From CAVXZE01 sp964615365 (GTDB lineage: Bacteria > Myxococcota_A > UBA9160 > UBA6930), in contig CAZTOU010000009.1 in the NCBI GenBank assembly GCA_964615365.1, forward strand, positions 62,001 to 126,000: a DNA stretch of 64,000 nucleotides, given 5' to 3'. The notes below the pieces were generated by a model. The model was not told the DNA's origin and did not search any database. It worked only from the letters and a program-made list of their open reading frames with translations. Shown here piece after piece: positions 6,776 to 15,873 of this stretch (position 1 is its first letter; every line of letters begins with the position of its first letter). Position numbers and translations under genes: made by a program.

Positions 6776-8536
6776 ATGCGGGCGGGTGAAGAAGAGCTTC
6801 GCCGCAGGCTGCGCCGCATCGACGGGCGGGGCTACGGAGCCTACAAGGAGATCCGCGGCACCTACCGGCTCGGCGACCTCGAGCTTCATGTGGACCACGT
6901 GCAGGGCGATCCCTTCGCCGCGCCGTCCCGGGTTCGAGCGCGCTTCTCCCAGGAGTGGGCGGCGATTCCCGAAGCGCTCTTCGAGGGACCGGTCCGCCGG
7001 ACCGCGCTCGCGGACTTCCTGGCGCGACGGATCGCGGCCAGCATCGGCGAGAGAGCGCGAGGTCGGCGCGGCTCCGGGAAGAGCGGTCTGATCTCCGTCG
7101 ACGCGGGTGGTCAGGAGGTACTGGAGCGAACCGCGGTGGCGATCGACGCGCAGCGGGTCGAGGCGCGGCTGCAGGTCGGACTCCCCGCGGCGGGGCGCCG
7201 GGTGTTGGGATGTGAGGCGGAGGCGCTCCTGGTCGACGAGCTGCCGCGGATCGCCGAGGAGGGGCTCCTCTGGGAGCGGCTTCCGCGCGAGCAGGCAACT
7301 CGCTTCGTGCACGTCGTGGAGAACCAGGAGACGATTCGGGAGCAGCTCCGGGGCCGCGGGCTGGTGGCCTTCGTCGCCGATGGCTCGCTCCTGCCGCGGG
7401 AGAGCGGCGCCAGCGACCGACCCATGCGCGAGGGGGCGGTGCGATTCCGCGCCCCGGAACCCCTGCGCGTGAGCTTCGAGCTCCCCCACCCGACCGATCC
7501 GCAGGACCCGGACTCCCACCAGGTCTCGGGACTCGGCATTTCCCTCGGAGTGACGCTGATCGTCGGCGGGGGATATCACGGAAAGTCGACACTGTTGCGC
7601 GCGCTGGAGCGAGGCATCCATCCCCACGTCCCCGGCGACGGCCGGGAGCTGGTCGTCACCAGCCGAGACGCGGTGAAGATCCGGGCCGAGGATGGCCGCC
7701 GCGTCGAGGCCTGCGACATCAGCAGCTTCATCGACGACCTGCCGCAGGGACGCAGCACGCGGCGCTTCGCCAGCGACGACGCCAGCGGCAGCACCAGCCA
7801 GGCGGCCAACATCGTCGAGGCCCTGGAGCTCGGCGCGACCACGCTGCTGCTGGACGAGGACACCTCGGCCACCAACTTCATGGTCCGGGACGCGCGCATG
7901 CAGGCCCTGGTGCACGAGGACCACGAGCCGATCACCCCCTTCGTGGACCGGGTACGCGAGCTCCACCAGCGCCTGGGCGTCTCCACGGTGCTGGTGATGG
8001 GCGGCTGCGGCGATTACTTCGACGTGGCCGATACCGTGATCGAGATGCGCGAGTACCTGCCCGCCGACGTGACCAGCGAGGCGAAGGCGATCGCCGCCTC
8101 CCAACAGACGCGGCGTCGGGTGGAGACGCGGCGTCCCCTCGCAGCGGCAGCCGGTCGCGTCCCCGTGGCGGCGAGCCTCGACCCCTCCCGGGGCCGACGC
8201 GAGGTGAAGATCGACGCCAAGGAGATCGACCTGCTCGGCTTCGGAACCGAGCGCGTCGACCTGCGGGGCCTCCCGCAGCTCGTCGACCTCAGTCAGACCC
8301 GCGCGGTGGGCTACGCGATCGAGCTGGCGCGGAAGCGCTCGATGGGAGCGGGTGCGACGCTCGCCCAGGTCATGGACGGCGTGGAGAGGATCCTGGACGA
8401 AGAGGGCCTCGACGTCCTCGATCCCTTCCGGCGCGGCGAGCGCCACCCCGGCAACTTCGCCCGCCCGCGGCGCTTCGAGATCGGCGCCGCACTCAACCGG
8501 CTGCGCTCACTGCGCATCGAGAGCGGGGACGGCTAG
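6776..8536 (+). CDS. ABC-class predicted P-loop ATPase (ABC_ATPase / COG3044 family)
   Basis: 586 residues. The ATPase domain has an unusual Walker A, GGGYHGKST (264-272), with His before the Gly-Lys pair. A Walker B-like strand LLLDEDTSATNFM follows about 90 residues later; both are hallmarks of this orphan family. The N-terminal ~240 residues and a C-terminal region after the ATPase core are family-specific and of unknown function. No membrane segments are visible, so it is not a transporter subunit. The stop of the M1 peptidase and this ATG are separated by one base (TGAGATG), indicating translational coupling. Members of the family have no established function. Confidence 0.88.
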   Translation: MRAGEEELRRRLRRIDGRGYGAYKEIRGTYRLGDLELHVDHVQGDPFAAPSRVRARFSQEWAAIPEALFEGPVRRTALADFLARRIAASIGERARGRRGSGKSGLISVDAGGQEVLERTAVAIDAQRVEARLQVGLPAAGRRVLGCEAEALLVDELPRIAEEGLLWERLPREQATRFVHVVENQETIREQLRGRGLVAFVADGSLLPRESGASDRPMREGAVRFRAPEPLRVSFELPHPTDPQDPDSHQVSGLGISLGVTLIVGGGYHGKSTLLRALERGIHPHVPGDGRELVVTSRDAVKIRAEDGRRVEACDISSFIDDLPQGRSTRRFASDDASGSTSQAANIVEALELGATTLLLDEDTSATNFMVRDARMQALVHEDHEPITPFVDRVRELHQRLGVSTVLVMGGCGDYFDVADTVIEMREYLPADVTSEAKAIAASQQTRRRVETRRPLAAAAGRVPVAASLDPSRGRREVKIDAKEIDLLGFGTERVDLRGLPQLVDLSQTRAVGYAIELARKRSMGAGATLAQVMDGVERILDEEGLDVLDPFRRGERHPGNFARPRRFEIGAALNRLRSLRIESGDG

Positions 8537-8599
8537 CGAGAGGAGCTGCGCTACGAATTCGCATCGGGCTCGCCCGTTCACCGAAGCAAGGAGAGGCCA

Positions 8600-10117
8600 A
8601 TGGACGCGATCGCCAGGACCCAGAAGGGCCGAGTGGAAGGCCGGAAGAAGGGGGGCGTCCTCCTCTTCGCGGGGATTCCCTACGCGTCTCCGCCCACGGG
8701 GGACGCCCGATTTCGGCCCCCCCGCCCGCATCCGCCGTGGGAGGGAGTGCGCCCGGCGCGGAGATTCGGGAAGGTGGCGCCCCAGCTGCCCTCGCCTCTC
8801 GGGCAGCTCCTGGGCGCGCCGGCCCCCGACTGGGACGAGGACTGCCTGACGCTGAACGTCACCACCCCGGCTCTCGACGATGCCGCCCGCCCGGTGATGG
8901 TCTGGATCCACGGAGGAGCGTTCCTGAGCGGCACTGCCGCGATCCCCTGGTACGACGGCGCTCCCTTCGCTCGGAGAGGCGACGTGGTGGTGGTGAGCAT
9001 CAACTACCGGCTCGGGGCGCTGGGCTTCCTGCACCTCGGGGAGCGATCCGACGAGCTCACCAGCTCCGGAAACAACGGCATCCTCGACCAGATCGCCGCG
9101 CTCGAGTGGGTCCGCGACAACGTCCACGAATTCGGCGGAGACCCGGACCAGGTGACGATCTTCGGCGAGTCCGCCGGGGGAATGAGCGTGGGAACGCTGC
9201 TCGGGGTCCCCGCGGCGAAGGGGCTGTTTCGCCGGGCCATCTCGCAGAGCGGGGCCTGCCACAACTCCGTGTCGCGCGAGTCCGCGGCCCGGGTCGCGGA
9301 GATCTTCTCGGAGAAGGCCGGCACCTCGGACGTCGAGGCGCTCCGGGGGCTCCCGGTGGAGAAGATCCTCGAAGCGCAGGCAGCGACGGTCCTGCTTCTC
9401 GCGAACGACCGACGCGCCATCGGCGAGGGGCGAAGTCTGCCGCTGGGGATGGCCTTTCAGCCCGTCGTCGACGGAGCGGTGCTACCGAAGCCACCGATCG
9501 AGGCGGTGAGAGAGGGCGCCGCGGCCGACGTCGACCTCCTCACCGGGACCAACCTCGACGAGCAGCACCTCTTCCTCCTCGCCAATCCGCCCCGGTTCGA
9601 CCGCGCGCGCCTGGTCCGGTGGATGGACCGCACCTTCGGAGAGGGCGCCGCGGCGCTCGAGACCTACGAGCGCAAGCGACCCGAAGCCAGCGAGGACGAC
9701 CTGCTCGCCGCGGCGCTCACCGACCAGGCCTTCCGGATCCCCGCCATCCGGCTCGCGGAGGCCCAGTGCGGCCATCGGAAGAACACCTTCCTCTACCTGT
9801 TCACCTGGGCGTCGCGGGCTCTCGGCGGCCGGCTGGGATCGTGCCACGCGCTCGAGATCCCCTTCGTCTTCGACAACCTCGGGCGGGCGGGGGTGGAGGC
9901 CCTCCTCGGCAAGGACAGCTCGCCCACCGCGCTCGCGGAGGCGATGCACCTCGCCTGGATCTCCTTCGCACGCAGTGGGGATCCGGGCCACGCCGGGATC
10001 GAGCGCTGGCCCGCCTTCGAGACCTCCCGCCGCGCCACCATGGAGTTCGGGGAGCGAATCGGGATCCTCGAAGATCCGGGCGCCTCGGAGCGCAAGCTCT
10101 GGGATGGACTCCTCTGA
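8600..10117 (+). CDS. type-B carboxylesterase/lipase family protein
   Basis: 505 residues of the alpha/beta-hydrolase carboxylesterase type B family. The N-terminal half carries GIPYASPPTGDARF, the oxyanion-hole segment IHGGAF and the nucleophile elbow GESAGG; the acid and His regions follow (NLDEQHLF, and GSCHALEIPFVF in the C-terminal part). There is no signal peptide, so a cytoplasmic esterase is likely. A clear ribosome-binding site (AAGGAGAGG) precedes ATG 8600. Natural substrates cannot be read from the sequence; the family hydrolyses carboxylic esters broadly. It stands alone between the ATPase gene and the convergent pcm. Confidence 0.9.
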   Translation: MDAIARTQKGRVEGRKKGGVLLFAGIPYASPPTGDARFRPPRPHPPWEGVRPARRFGKVAPQLPSPLGQLLGAPAPDWDEDCLTLNVTTPALDDAARPVMVWIHGGAFLSGTAAIPWYDGAPFARRGDVVVVSINYRLGALGFLHLGERSDELTSSGNNGILDQIAALEWVRDNVHEFGGDPDQVTIFGESAGGMSVGTLLGVPAAKGLFRRAISQSGACHNSVSRESAARVAEIFSEKAGTSDVEALRGLPVEKILEAQAATVLLLANDRRAIGEGRSLPLGMAFQPVVDGAVLPKPPIEAVREGAAADVDLLTGTNLDEQHLFLLANPPRFDRARLVRWMDRTFGEGAAALETYERKRPEASEDDLLAAALTDQAFRIPAIRLAEAQCGHRKNTFLYLFTWASRALGGRLGSCHALEIPFVFDNLGRAGVEALLGKDSSPTALAEAMHLAWISFARSGDPGHAGIERWPAFETSRRATMEFGERIGILEDPGASERKLWDGLL

Positions 10118-10132
10118 CCTGGGAGTCTGCAC

Positions 10133-10876
10133 TCAGCGTTCCGGATCATCCTCCGGCCGAACCAGCGGGACGAAGCGGACCGGGAAGAGCGTGGTGGTCC
10201 GGACTCCCTCCTCGGTGCGCTCGAGGACGCGGAGATCCTGACTCCATCCCCCCACCGGAATCACCAGACGTCCTCCCACGGCGAGCTGCTCGACGAGCGG
10301 CTCGGGCACCTTCTCGGGCGCGGCGGTGACGATGATCCCGTCGAAGGGCGCGTGCTCGGGGAGGCCCTTGTAGCCGTCGCCGGTGATCACCTCGACGTTC
10401 CGATAGCCGCCGGCGGCGAGCGCGGTTCGCGCTGTCTCCGCGAGCTCGGGGATGATCTCGATGCTGTAGATCTTCTCCACCAGGCCCGAGAGGACGGCAG
10501 CCTGATAGCCCGAGCCGGTCCCGATCTCCAGCACCCGGTCTCCGGGCTGCGGCTGGAGGAGCTCGGTCATCACCGCGACGATGTAGGGCTGGGAGATGGT
10601 CTGACCGTGACCGATCGGGAGGGGGCGATCCTGGTAGGCCCTCCCGCGATTCGACTCCGGGACGAATCGATGTCGCGGAACGCTCCGCATCGCCCTCCGG
10701 ACGCGCGGATTCACCACTCCGCGGGCCTCGATCTGCTGGGTCACCATCTGCTCGCGCAGAGCCTTCCAGTCCGGCGGCGAGGAGTGACAGGCCCGCGCAC
10801 CGCCGAAGACCAGCAGCGCCGCACCCGCCAGGGCGAGCACGAGGACGAGGCCGATCTCGGTCCTGGATGAGATCAT
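10133..10876 (-). CDS. pcm: protein-L-isoaspartate O-methyltransferase, membrane-anchored or exported
   Basis: 247 residues. After an N-terminal hydrophobic segment (residues ~7-27, EIGLVLVLALAGAALLVF) comes a full PIMT domain: QMVTQQIEARGV, RHRFVPE, GHGQTISQPYIVA, and SAM-binding motif I VLEIGTGSGYQAAVL. The enzyme methylates abnormal isoaspartyl residues to start their repair. The hydrophobic leader suggests action at or beyond the inner membrane, which is less usual than the cytoplasmic form. The start at 10876 is chosen because it includes this leader. It is divergent from a MarR-efflux operon with an 18-bp near-palindrome between them. Confidence 0.9.
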   Translation of the reverse strand: MISSRTEIGLVLVLALAGAALLVFGGARACHSSPPDWKALREQMVTQQIEARGVVNPRVRRAMRSVPRHRFVPESNRGRAYQDRPLPIGHGQTISQPYIVAVMTELLQPQPGDRVLEIGTGSGYQAAVLSGLVEKIYSIEIIPELAETARTALAAGGYRNVEVITGDGYKGLPEHAPFDGIIVTAAPEKVPEPLVEQLAVGGRLVIPVGGWSQDLRVLERTEEGVRTTTLFPVRFVPLVRPEDDPER

Positions 10877-10988
10877 GGTGGCTCCACCGCTTGCGGGGGG
10901 CTCGACCGGAGAATCTCCGGCCGCGGAGCCTCCCGCGCAAGGGCCCCGAGATCTCCGCGCCCCTCGGGGCCGGGCGGCTGGCGAAGGT

Positions 10989-11006
10989 TGATTAGGTACC
11001 TTATTA
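10989..11006. promoter_or_regulatory. candidate MarR operator overlapping the pcm -10 box
   Basis: A near-palindrome centred on AGGTACCT, extending symmetrically over 10989-11006 with mismatches at two pairs. It lies in the 157-nt gap between pcm and the divergent MarR-adaptor-RND operon. A minus-strand TATAAT at 11003-11008 overlaps it. It is likely the site through which the MarR protein controls its own operon. Found by eye. Confidence 0.4.
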
Positions 11007-11033
11007 TATGCTTCCGCACTAGAGGAGACCCCG

Positions 11034-11567
11034 GTGTTCTGCCCCCGCGATCTGCCCAGCTTCAGCGAGATCCGCGAGCTGACCCAGCACCTCCTCGGCG
11101 TGGACGCGACCGCGATCTTCACTGCGATGCGCACCCTGGAGGTCGCCGACGCCCTCGCCGGGGCCGTCGAATCCAATCTCCGCCATCAATTCGGCCTCTC
11201 CGTTGGCCGATTCTCCCTGTTGATGATCCTGCACCGATACGCGGAATCCGAGCTCACCCCCTCCGATCTGGCGGAGCGGGCGGCGGTGACCCGCGCCACC
11301 GTCACCGGGCTCCTCGACGGGCTCGAGCAGGACGGACTGGTCATGCGGCAGGCCCACTCGACCGACCGGCGGCGCATCGCCCTCAGGCTGACGGCGGCCG
11401 GCAAGGCCTTCATCGCCAAGCTGATTCCGGACTACGCCCCGCGCCTCTCCGCGGTGGCGAGCGCTCTCTCGGAGCGGGAACGAAGGCAGTTCCTGCGCCT
11501 ACTGGACAAGATCCAGCTAGGCCTCGAAACTCTCCGCGCGCCCGGAAAGGACCCGGTGCCCACGTGA
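11034..11567 (+). CDS. MarR-family transcriptional regulator of an RND efflux operon
   Basis: 177 residues. The winged helix shows AERAAVTRATVTGLLDGLEQDG as recognition region and STDRRRIALRLTAAG as wing, standard for MarR. The GTG start at 11034 is preceded by AGAGGAG at a suitable distance. The stop overlaps the next gene, the adaptor, as GTGA, so regulator, adaptor and pump form one translationally coupled operon. MarR proteins in this arrangement usually repress the pump until a drug-like ligand binds. A palindromic AGGTACCT-centred site lies just upstream. Confidence 0.9.
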   Translation: MFCPRDLPSFSEIRELTQHLLGVDATAIFTAMRTLEVADALAGAVESNLRHQFGLSVGRFSLLMILHRYAESELTPSDLAERAAVTRATVTGLLDGLEQDGLVMRQAHSTDRRRIALRLTAAGKAFIAKLIPDYAPRLSAVASALSERERRQFLRLLDKIQLGLETLRAPGKDPVPT

Positions 11568-12730
11568 AGCCCCGACCTCCGAGTTGGATCCCGGTCTTCG
11601 CCGCGGTGGGGGTCACAGCACTCCTCGCGTGGGCGACCGGATGCGACCAGTCACAAGCCCGCGCCGACGGCGTGGAGCCGCCGCCGGCCAAGGTCTCCCC
11701 GCTCCGCACTGCGGTGCGCGTGCGGGTCGCCCCCGTGGTCGAGGAGAGCATCGAGCGCTCCGGCACCGTCTCCGGCGTGGTGAGCGCCTTCCACCGGGCC
11801 ACCATCGCCGCAGAGACCACCGGACGCGTGGTGACGAGGCGGGTGGACCCGGGGGCGGTGGTCGATGCCGAGCAGGCCCTGATCGAGCTCGACGCCACCC
11901 GCCTGCGCCTCGCCGTGGAGCAGGCCGAGGCGACGCTCCGCACCCGGGAGATCGATCTCGCCGAGGCTCGCCGGGCGCTCGAGCGCGGCGACCGGTTGCT
12001 GGGTGACGACGCCATCAGCGAGAGCCATCACGACGCCCAGCGCTTCGCCGTGGATCGGGCCAAGAGCGCCGAGAGCCTGGCCCGTGTCGCTCTGCGCACC
12101 GCCCAGCGGAACCTGGCGGACGCCACGGTGCGGGCTCCCTTCGCGGGAAGCGTGGAAGAGGTACGGGTGGACGTGGGGGACCTGGTGAGCCCCGGGAGGC
12201 CGCTGGCCACGCTCGTGGATCTCTCCCGAGCGCGGATCCACGCGGGTGTCACCAGCACCGAGGCCGCCGGCCTGGAGCCGGGAACGCGCGCGCCGGTGAT
12301 CCTGGCCGAGCTGGGGGGGACCGCCGTCGAGGCGGAAATCCACAGCGTCGGCCGCATCGCCGACCCGGCCAGTGGCACCTACACCATCGAGCTCTGGCTC
12401 GACAGCCCCGACGGACTGCTGCGCGAGGGCATGGTGGCCCAGGTGCGGCTTCCCGCGGAGGCGGGGCGGCGCAACCCCGTCGTACCGCGAGCCGCGCTGA
12501 TCCGCAGCGAGGCCGGCACGACCGTCTTCGTGGTCGATCAGAACGGCGGCGCGCCCCGCGCCGTGGCTCGGCCCGTGCGGATGGGTCGCAGCAACGCGGA
12601 GAAGGTCGAGGTGCTGGAGGGGGTGTCGGTCGGCGAAGAGGTGGTGATCGACGGGCTCTTCGCCCTGCGCGACGGCGCCCCGGTGCTGGTCGAGAGGACT
12701 GCGTACTTCGGCGCGCCCCCGGAAAGCTAG
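11564..12730 (+). CDS. RND efflux periplasmic adaptor (HlyD/MFP family), probable lipoprotein
   Basis: 388 residues. An N-terminal signal ends at C27 (AWATGC), a plausible though not perfect lipobox, which would tether the adaptor to the inner membrane. It has the split biotinyl-lipoyl half-motifs (TTGRVVTRRVDPGAVVDAEQ and ATVRAPFAGSVEEVRVDVGD) on either side of a helical hairpin, then beta-barrel and membrane-proximal domains. GTG 11564 overlaps the MarR stop codon. It joins the RND pump encoded next to an outer-membrane channel; no TolC-like gene is in the window, so the channel must be shared. Confidence 0.92.
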   Translation: MKPRPPSWIPVFAAVGVTALLAWATGCDQSQARADGVEPPPAKVSPLRTAVRVRVAPVVEESIERSGTVSGVVSAFHRATIAAETTGRVVTRRVDPGAVVDAEQALIELDATRLRLAVEQAEATLRTREIDLAEARRALERGDRLLGDDAISESHHDAQRFAVDRAKSAESLARVALRTAQRNLADATVRAPFAGSVEEVRVDVGDLVSPGRPLATLVDLSRARIHAGVTSTEAAGLEPGTRAPVILAELGGTAVEAEIHSVGRIADPASGTYTIELWLDSPDGLLREGMVAQVRLPAEAGRRNPVVPRAALIRSEAGTTVFVVDQNGGAPRAVARPVRMGRSNAEKVEVLEGVSVGEEVVIDGLFALRDGAPVLVERTAYFGAPPES

Positions 12731-12733
12731 AGC

Positions 12734-15700
12734 GTGGATCGCCTGATCCGCTACTTCGCCGAGCGTCACCTGGTGGTCCACGTGATCGTGGCCACGCTGG
12801 TCATTGTCGGCTACGCCACGGTCACGCGCACCGCGCGCGAGGGCATGCCCAACGTCAGCATGCCCATGATCGTCGTGAAGGCCATCCTCCCCGGAGCCGC
12901 CGCCCGCGACGTCGAGACCAAGGTCACCATCCCCGTCGAGGACGCCATCGAAGGGGTGGACGGCGTCGAGTCCTTCCACACCGTGATCAGCGACAACATC
13001 TCCAGCACCCTCATCGAGCTCTACGACGACTTCGACGAGGCCCAGATCCGGGAGGCCGAGCAGGACGTCCGCCAGGCCATCGACGCCATCAACGACTTCC
13101 CGCCGGAGATGGACGAGGACCCGGTGATCTCGCGCATGAACCCCGGCAAGCTCCCGGTCCTCGAGATCGCCCTCTCGGGACCCATCGAAGCGGTGATCCG
13201 CGCGGCCAAGCTTCTGGAGCGGCGGATTCGGCCCCTCGACACCGTCGCCCAGGTCACCCTGGTGGGTCTGCAGGATCCCGAGGTCCGGGTGCTGGTCGAT
13301 CCCGAGCGGGCCCGGGAGCACGGAGTCACGCTGCTCGAGGTGGTGCGCGCCGTGGAACGGCGCAATGTCTCGAGCACCGGCGGAATGCTGGAGACCGACC
13401 GCGATCGCCGCCAGGTGGTGCTGTGGAGCCGCTACGAGAGGCCGGAGGAGGTCGGGGAGACGGTGCTGCGCTTCCTCCCCGACGGAGGCGCGGTGCGGGT
13501 GCGCGACGTGGCGCGCATCGAGTCGGGCCGGGTGGACACCGGCCTCCTGGCCCACACCAACGCCGAGCCGGGCATCTCGGTGGTGATCCGCAAGCGCGAG
13601 ACCGCGGACATCCTCGACTGCGTGGACGCGGTGCGGCAGGTCGTCGAGACCACGCTGTTTCCTCCAGGCGTGCACTACGCCCTGGTGGACGACGAGTCCT
13701 TCGAGACCCGCAACCGCCTCGAGCTGATGGCGAACAACGGGATGATCGGAATCGTGCTGGTCGCCATCGTCCTGTTCGGCTTCCTGACACCGGCCACTGG
13801 CATCTGGGTGATGGTGCAGATCCCGCTGGTCTTCCTCGGCGTCCTGGCGCTGATGCCCCACGTCGGCATCACCGTCAACATCATCTCGCTGGCCGGCTTC
13901 GTGGTGGTGCTGGGGATGCTGGTCGACAACGCGGTGGTCGTCTCGGAGAGGATCACCGTCAAACGGCAGGAAGGTCTCGGTCGCACCGAGGCTGCCGTCG
14001 AGGGAACCTCCGAAGTGGCGCGTCCGGTGACCGCCTCGGCGGTGACCACGGTGCTCGCCTTTCTGCCGATGTGGGCGATCGGCGGGCTCCCCGGCAAGGT
14101 GGCCTGGAACATTCCCGCCGTGGTGGTGCTGGCGCTCTTGATCGCGCTCTTCGGCGCCTTCTTCATCCTGCCCTCCCACCTCTCCGGGGAACGATCCGGC
14201 GGCAAGGCCGCGCCGAAGCGGGCCTTTGTGGTCCGGCTCGAGGCCCGCTACCGACGCCTGCTCGGTGTCGTCCTGCATCACCGCGCCCTGGTGATCGGCG
14301 CCGCGATGGCAGTCTTCCTGGCGATCATGTTCGGCCTCGCGCCGCTAACGGGCTTCGTCATGTTTCCCCAGGACGACTCCGAAGCCCTCCACATCAAGGT
14401 GACCACGCCGCTCGGCACGCCGCTGGAACAGACCGAGGCCGTGGTAGCGTCCCTGGAGCGCCAGCTTCCCGATCTGATCGGGAAGGACCTGGTCGCCGTC
14501 ACCGCGCGCGTGGGCCATCAGGAAACTGGCCGCTTCTCCTCGGACCGGGAACGCGGCGCCGCGGAGAACGAGGCGCTGGTCAACGCGCTCTTCCACAACA
14601 TCGGACGCGAGCGCACCAGCGCCGAGTGGATCCAGGAGCTGGAGCGGACGCTCGTGGTCCCCGACGCGGTCGAGATCGTCTACGAGGCCGACATGATCGG
14701 CCCGGTCCACGGCCTGCCCGTGACGGTCCACGTCGAGTCGAATCGGGACCAGGTGCGCCGGGGCGCGGCCCTGGAGGTGGCCGAGTGGCTGCGGAGCATC
14801 GAGGGCATTACCAATATCGAGATCGACGAACGTCCGGGCACCCCTCAGCTCGACCTGAATCTCGATTACCAGAAGCTGGCGCTGCGCGGGCTCGAGGCCG
14901 AGGACGTGGGCCTCACCCTCAAGGCCGCCTTCTTCGGGCTGGTCGCCTCGGAGCACCGCGACCTCGACGACACCACCGACATCCGTGTGATGTTCGATCC
15001 CTCGGCTCGCCGCTCCATCGACGCGCTGCTCGAGACGCCGGTCCGCGCGGGCGGAGGCGGGCTGGTTCGGCTTCGCGACGTGGTGAAGCCGGTGGACCTT
15101 CCGGGAGTCTCGACGATCTACCACCGGGAGGGCCATCGCACCGCGACGGTGTCGGCGAGCTTCGTACCGGGGAGCGATCACACCGCGCTCTCGATGGCGG
15201 CGCGGATCGAGGAGGAGATCGTCCCCCGCTTCGCGGGTGTGCCCGGGCTCCGCATCTACAACGGAGGCGAGGCCGAGGACACCCGCGAGGTCACCGCCGA
15301 CCTCGGAGTCTCGGCGATTCTCGCCGTCATCGGCATCACCGTGGTGATCACACTGATGCTCGGCTCCTTCCTCGAGGCGTTCTTCGTGGTGGCGGTGGTT
15401 CCCTTCTCTGCGGCGGCAGTGGTGCTGACCTTCTTCCTGCACGGCAAGCCGCTCTCGCTCCTGGCCATGATGGGCGCCATCGGCCTGGCCGGTGTCGTCG
15501 TGAACGCGTCGATCGTAATGGTGGACTCGATTCACCGACAGCTCCGCAGCGTCGATGCCGGCGACCCGCAGGTCCGTCGGGAGGCCATCATCGACGCAGT
15601 GGTGTCGCGGCTCCGGCCCATCCTGGTCACCAGCCTCACCACCCTCGGAGGCGTCATGCCGACGGCCTACGGCCTGGGCGGCTACGACGCGGTGGTGAGT

Positions 15701-15871
15701 CCGATGTCCCTGGCGCTGGGCTGGGGCCTCGCCTTCTCGACCCTGGTCACGCTGCTGCTGGTACCCACCCTCTACACACTGGCCGGTGATCTGCGCGGAC
15801 TCGGGTACCGGAATCGACTGGCGGCCCTCTCCGCGATGGCCCGAAGATCCCTCCCCGCCGAGAAGAGCTAG
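12734..15871 (+). CDS. RND superfamily efflux permease
   Basis: 1045 residues with the duplicated RND layout: TM1, large periplasmic loop, TM2-TM6, TM7, second loop, TM8-TM12. TM4 reads GMLVDNAVVVSE, keeping the first proton-relay Asp but with Asn in place of the second. The equivalent TM10 segment, GLAGVVVNASIVMVDS, lacks the Lys seen in AcrB. This puts it in a divergent HAE-like branch rather than among classical AcrB pumps. GTG start, 3 nt after the adaptor stop. Probable export of drugs or lipophilic compounds, controlled by the upstream MarR protein; substrate unknown. Confidence 0.93.
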   Translation: MDRLIRYFAERHLVVHVIVATLVIVGYATVTRTAREGMPNVSMPMIVVKAILPGAAARDVETKVTIPVEDAIEGVDGVESFHTVISDNISSTLIELYDDFDEAQIREAEQDVRQAIDAINDFPPEMDEDPVISRMNPGKLPVLEIALSGPIEAVIRAAKLLERRIRPLDTVAQVTLVGLQDPEVRVLVDPERAREHGVTLLEVVRAVERRNVSSTGGMLETDRDRRQVVLWSRYERPEEVGETVLRFLPDGGAVRVRDVARIESGRVDTGLLAHTNAEPGISVVIRKRETADILDCVDAVRQVVETTLFPPGVHYALVDDESFETRNRLELMANNGMIGIVLVAIVLFGFLTPATGIWVMVQIPLVFLGVLALMPHVGITVNIISLAGFVVVLGMLVDNAVVVSERITVKRQEGLGRTEAAVEGTSEVARPVTASAVTTVLAFLPMWAIGGLPGKVAWNIPAVVVLALLIALFGAFFILPSHLSGERSGGKAAPKRAFVVRLEARYRRLLGVVLHHRALVIGAAMAVFLAIMFGLAPLTGFVMFPQDDSEALHIKVTTPLGTPLEQTEAVVASLERQLPDLIGKDLVAVTARVGHQETGRFSSDRERGAAENEALVNALFHNIGRERTSAEWIQELERTLVVPDAVEIVYEADMIGPVHGLPVTVHVESNRDQVRRGAALEVAEWLRSIEGITNIEIDERPGTPQLDLNLDYQKLALRGLEAEDVGLTLKAAFFGLVASEHRDLDDTTDIRVMFDPSARRSIDALLETPVRAGGGGLVRLRDVVKPVDLPGVSTIYHREGHRTATVSASFVPGSDHTALSMAARIEEEIVPRFAGVPGLRIYNGGEAEDTREVTADLGVSAILAVIGITVVITLMLGSFLEAFFVVAVVPFSAAAVVLTFFLHGKPLSLLAMMGAIGLAGVVVNASIVMVDSIHRQLRSVDAGDPQVRREAIIDAVVSRLRPILVTSLTTLGGVMPTAYGLGGYDAVVSPMSLALGWGLAFSTLVTLLLVPTLYTLAGDLRGLGYRNRLAALSAMARRSLPAEKS

Positions 15872-15873
15872 AG

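Noticed and set aside
11651..14281. 876-codon minus-strand open frame opposite the RND adaptor and pump
   Set aside because: Composition (His/Asp/Gly) is that of antisense GC-rich code; adaptor and permease are certain.
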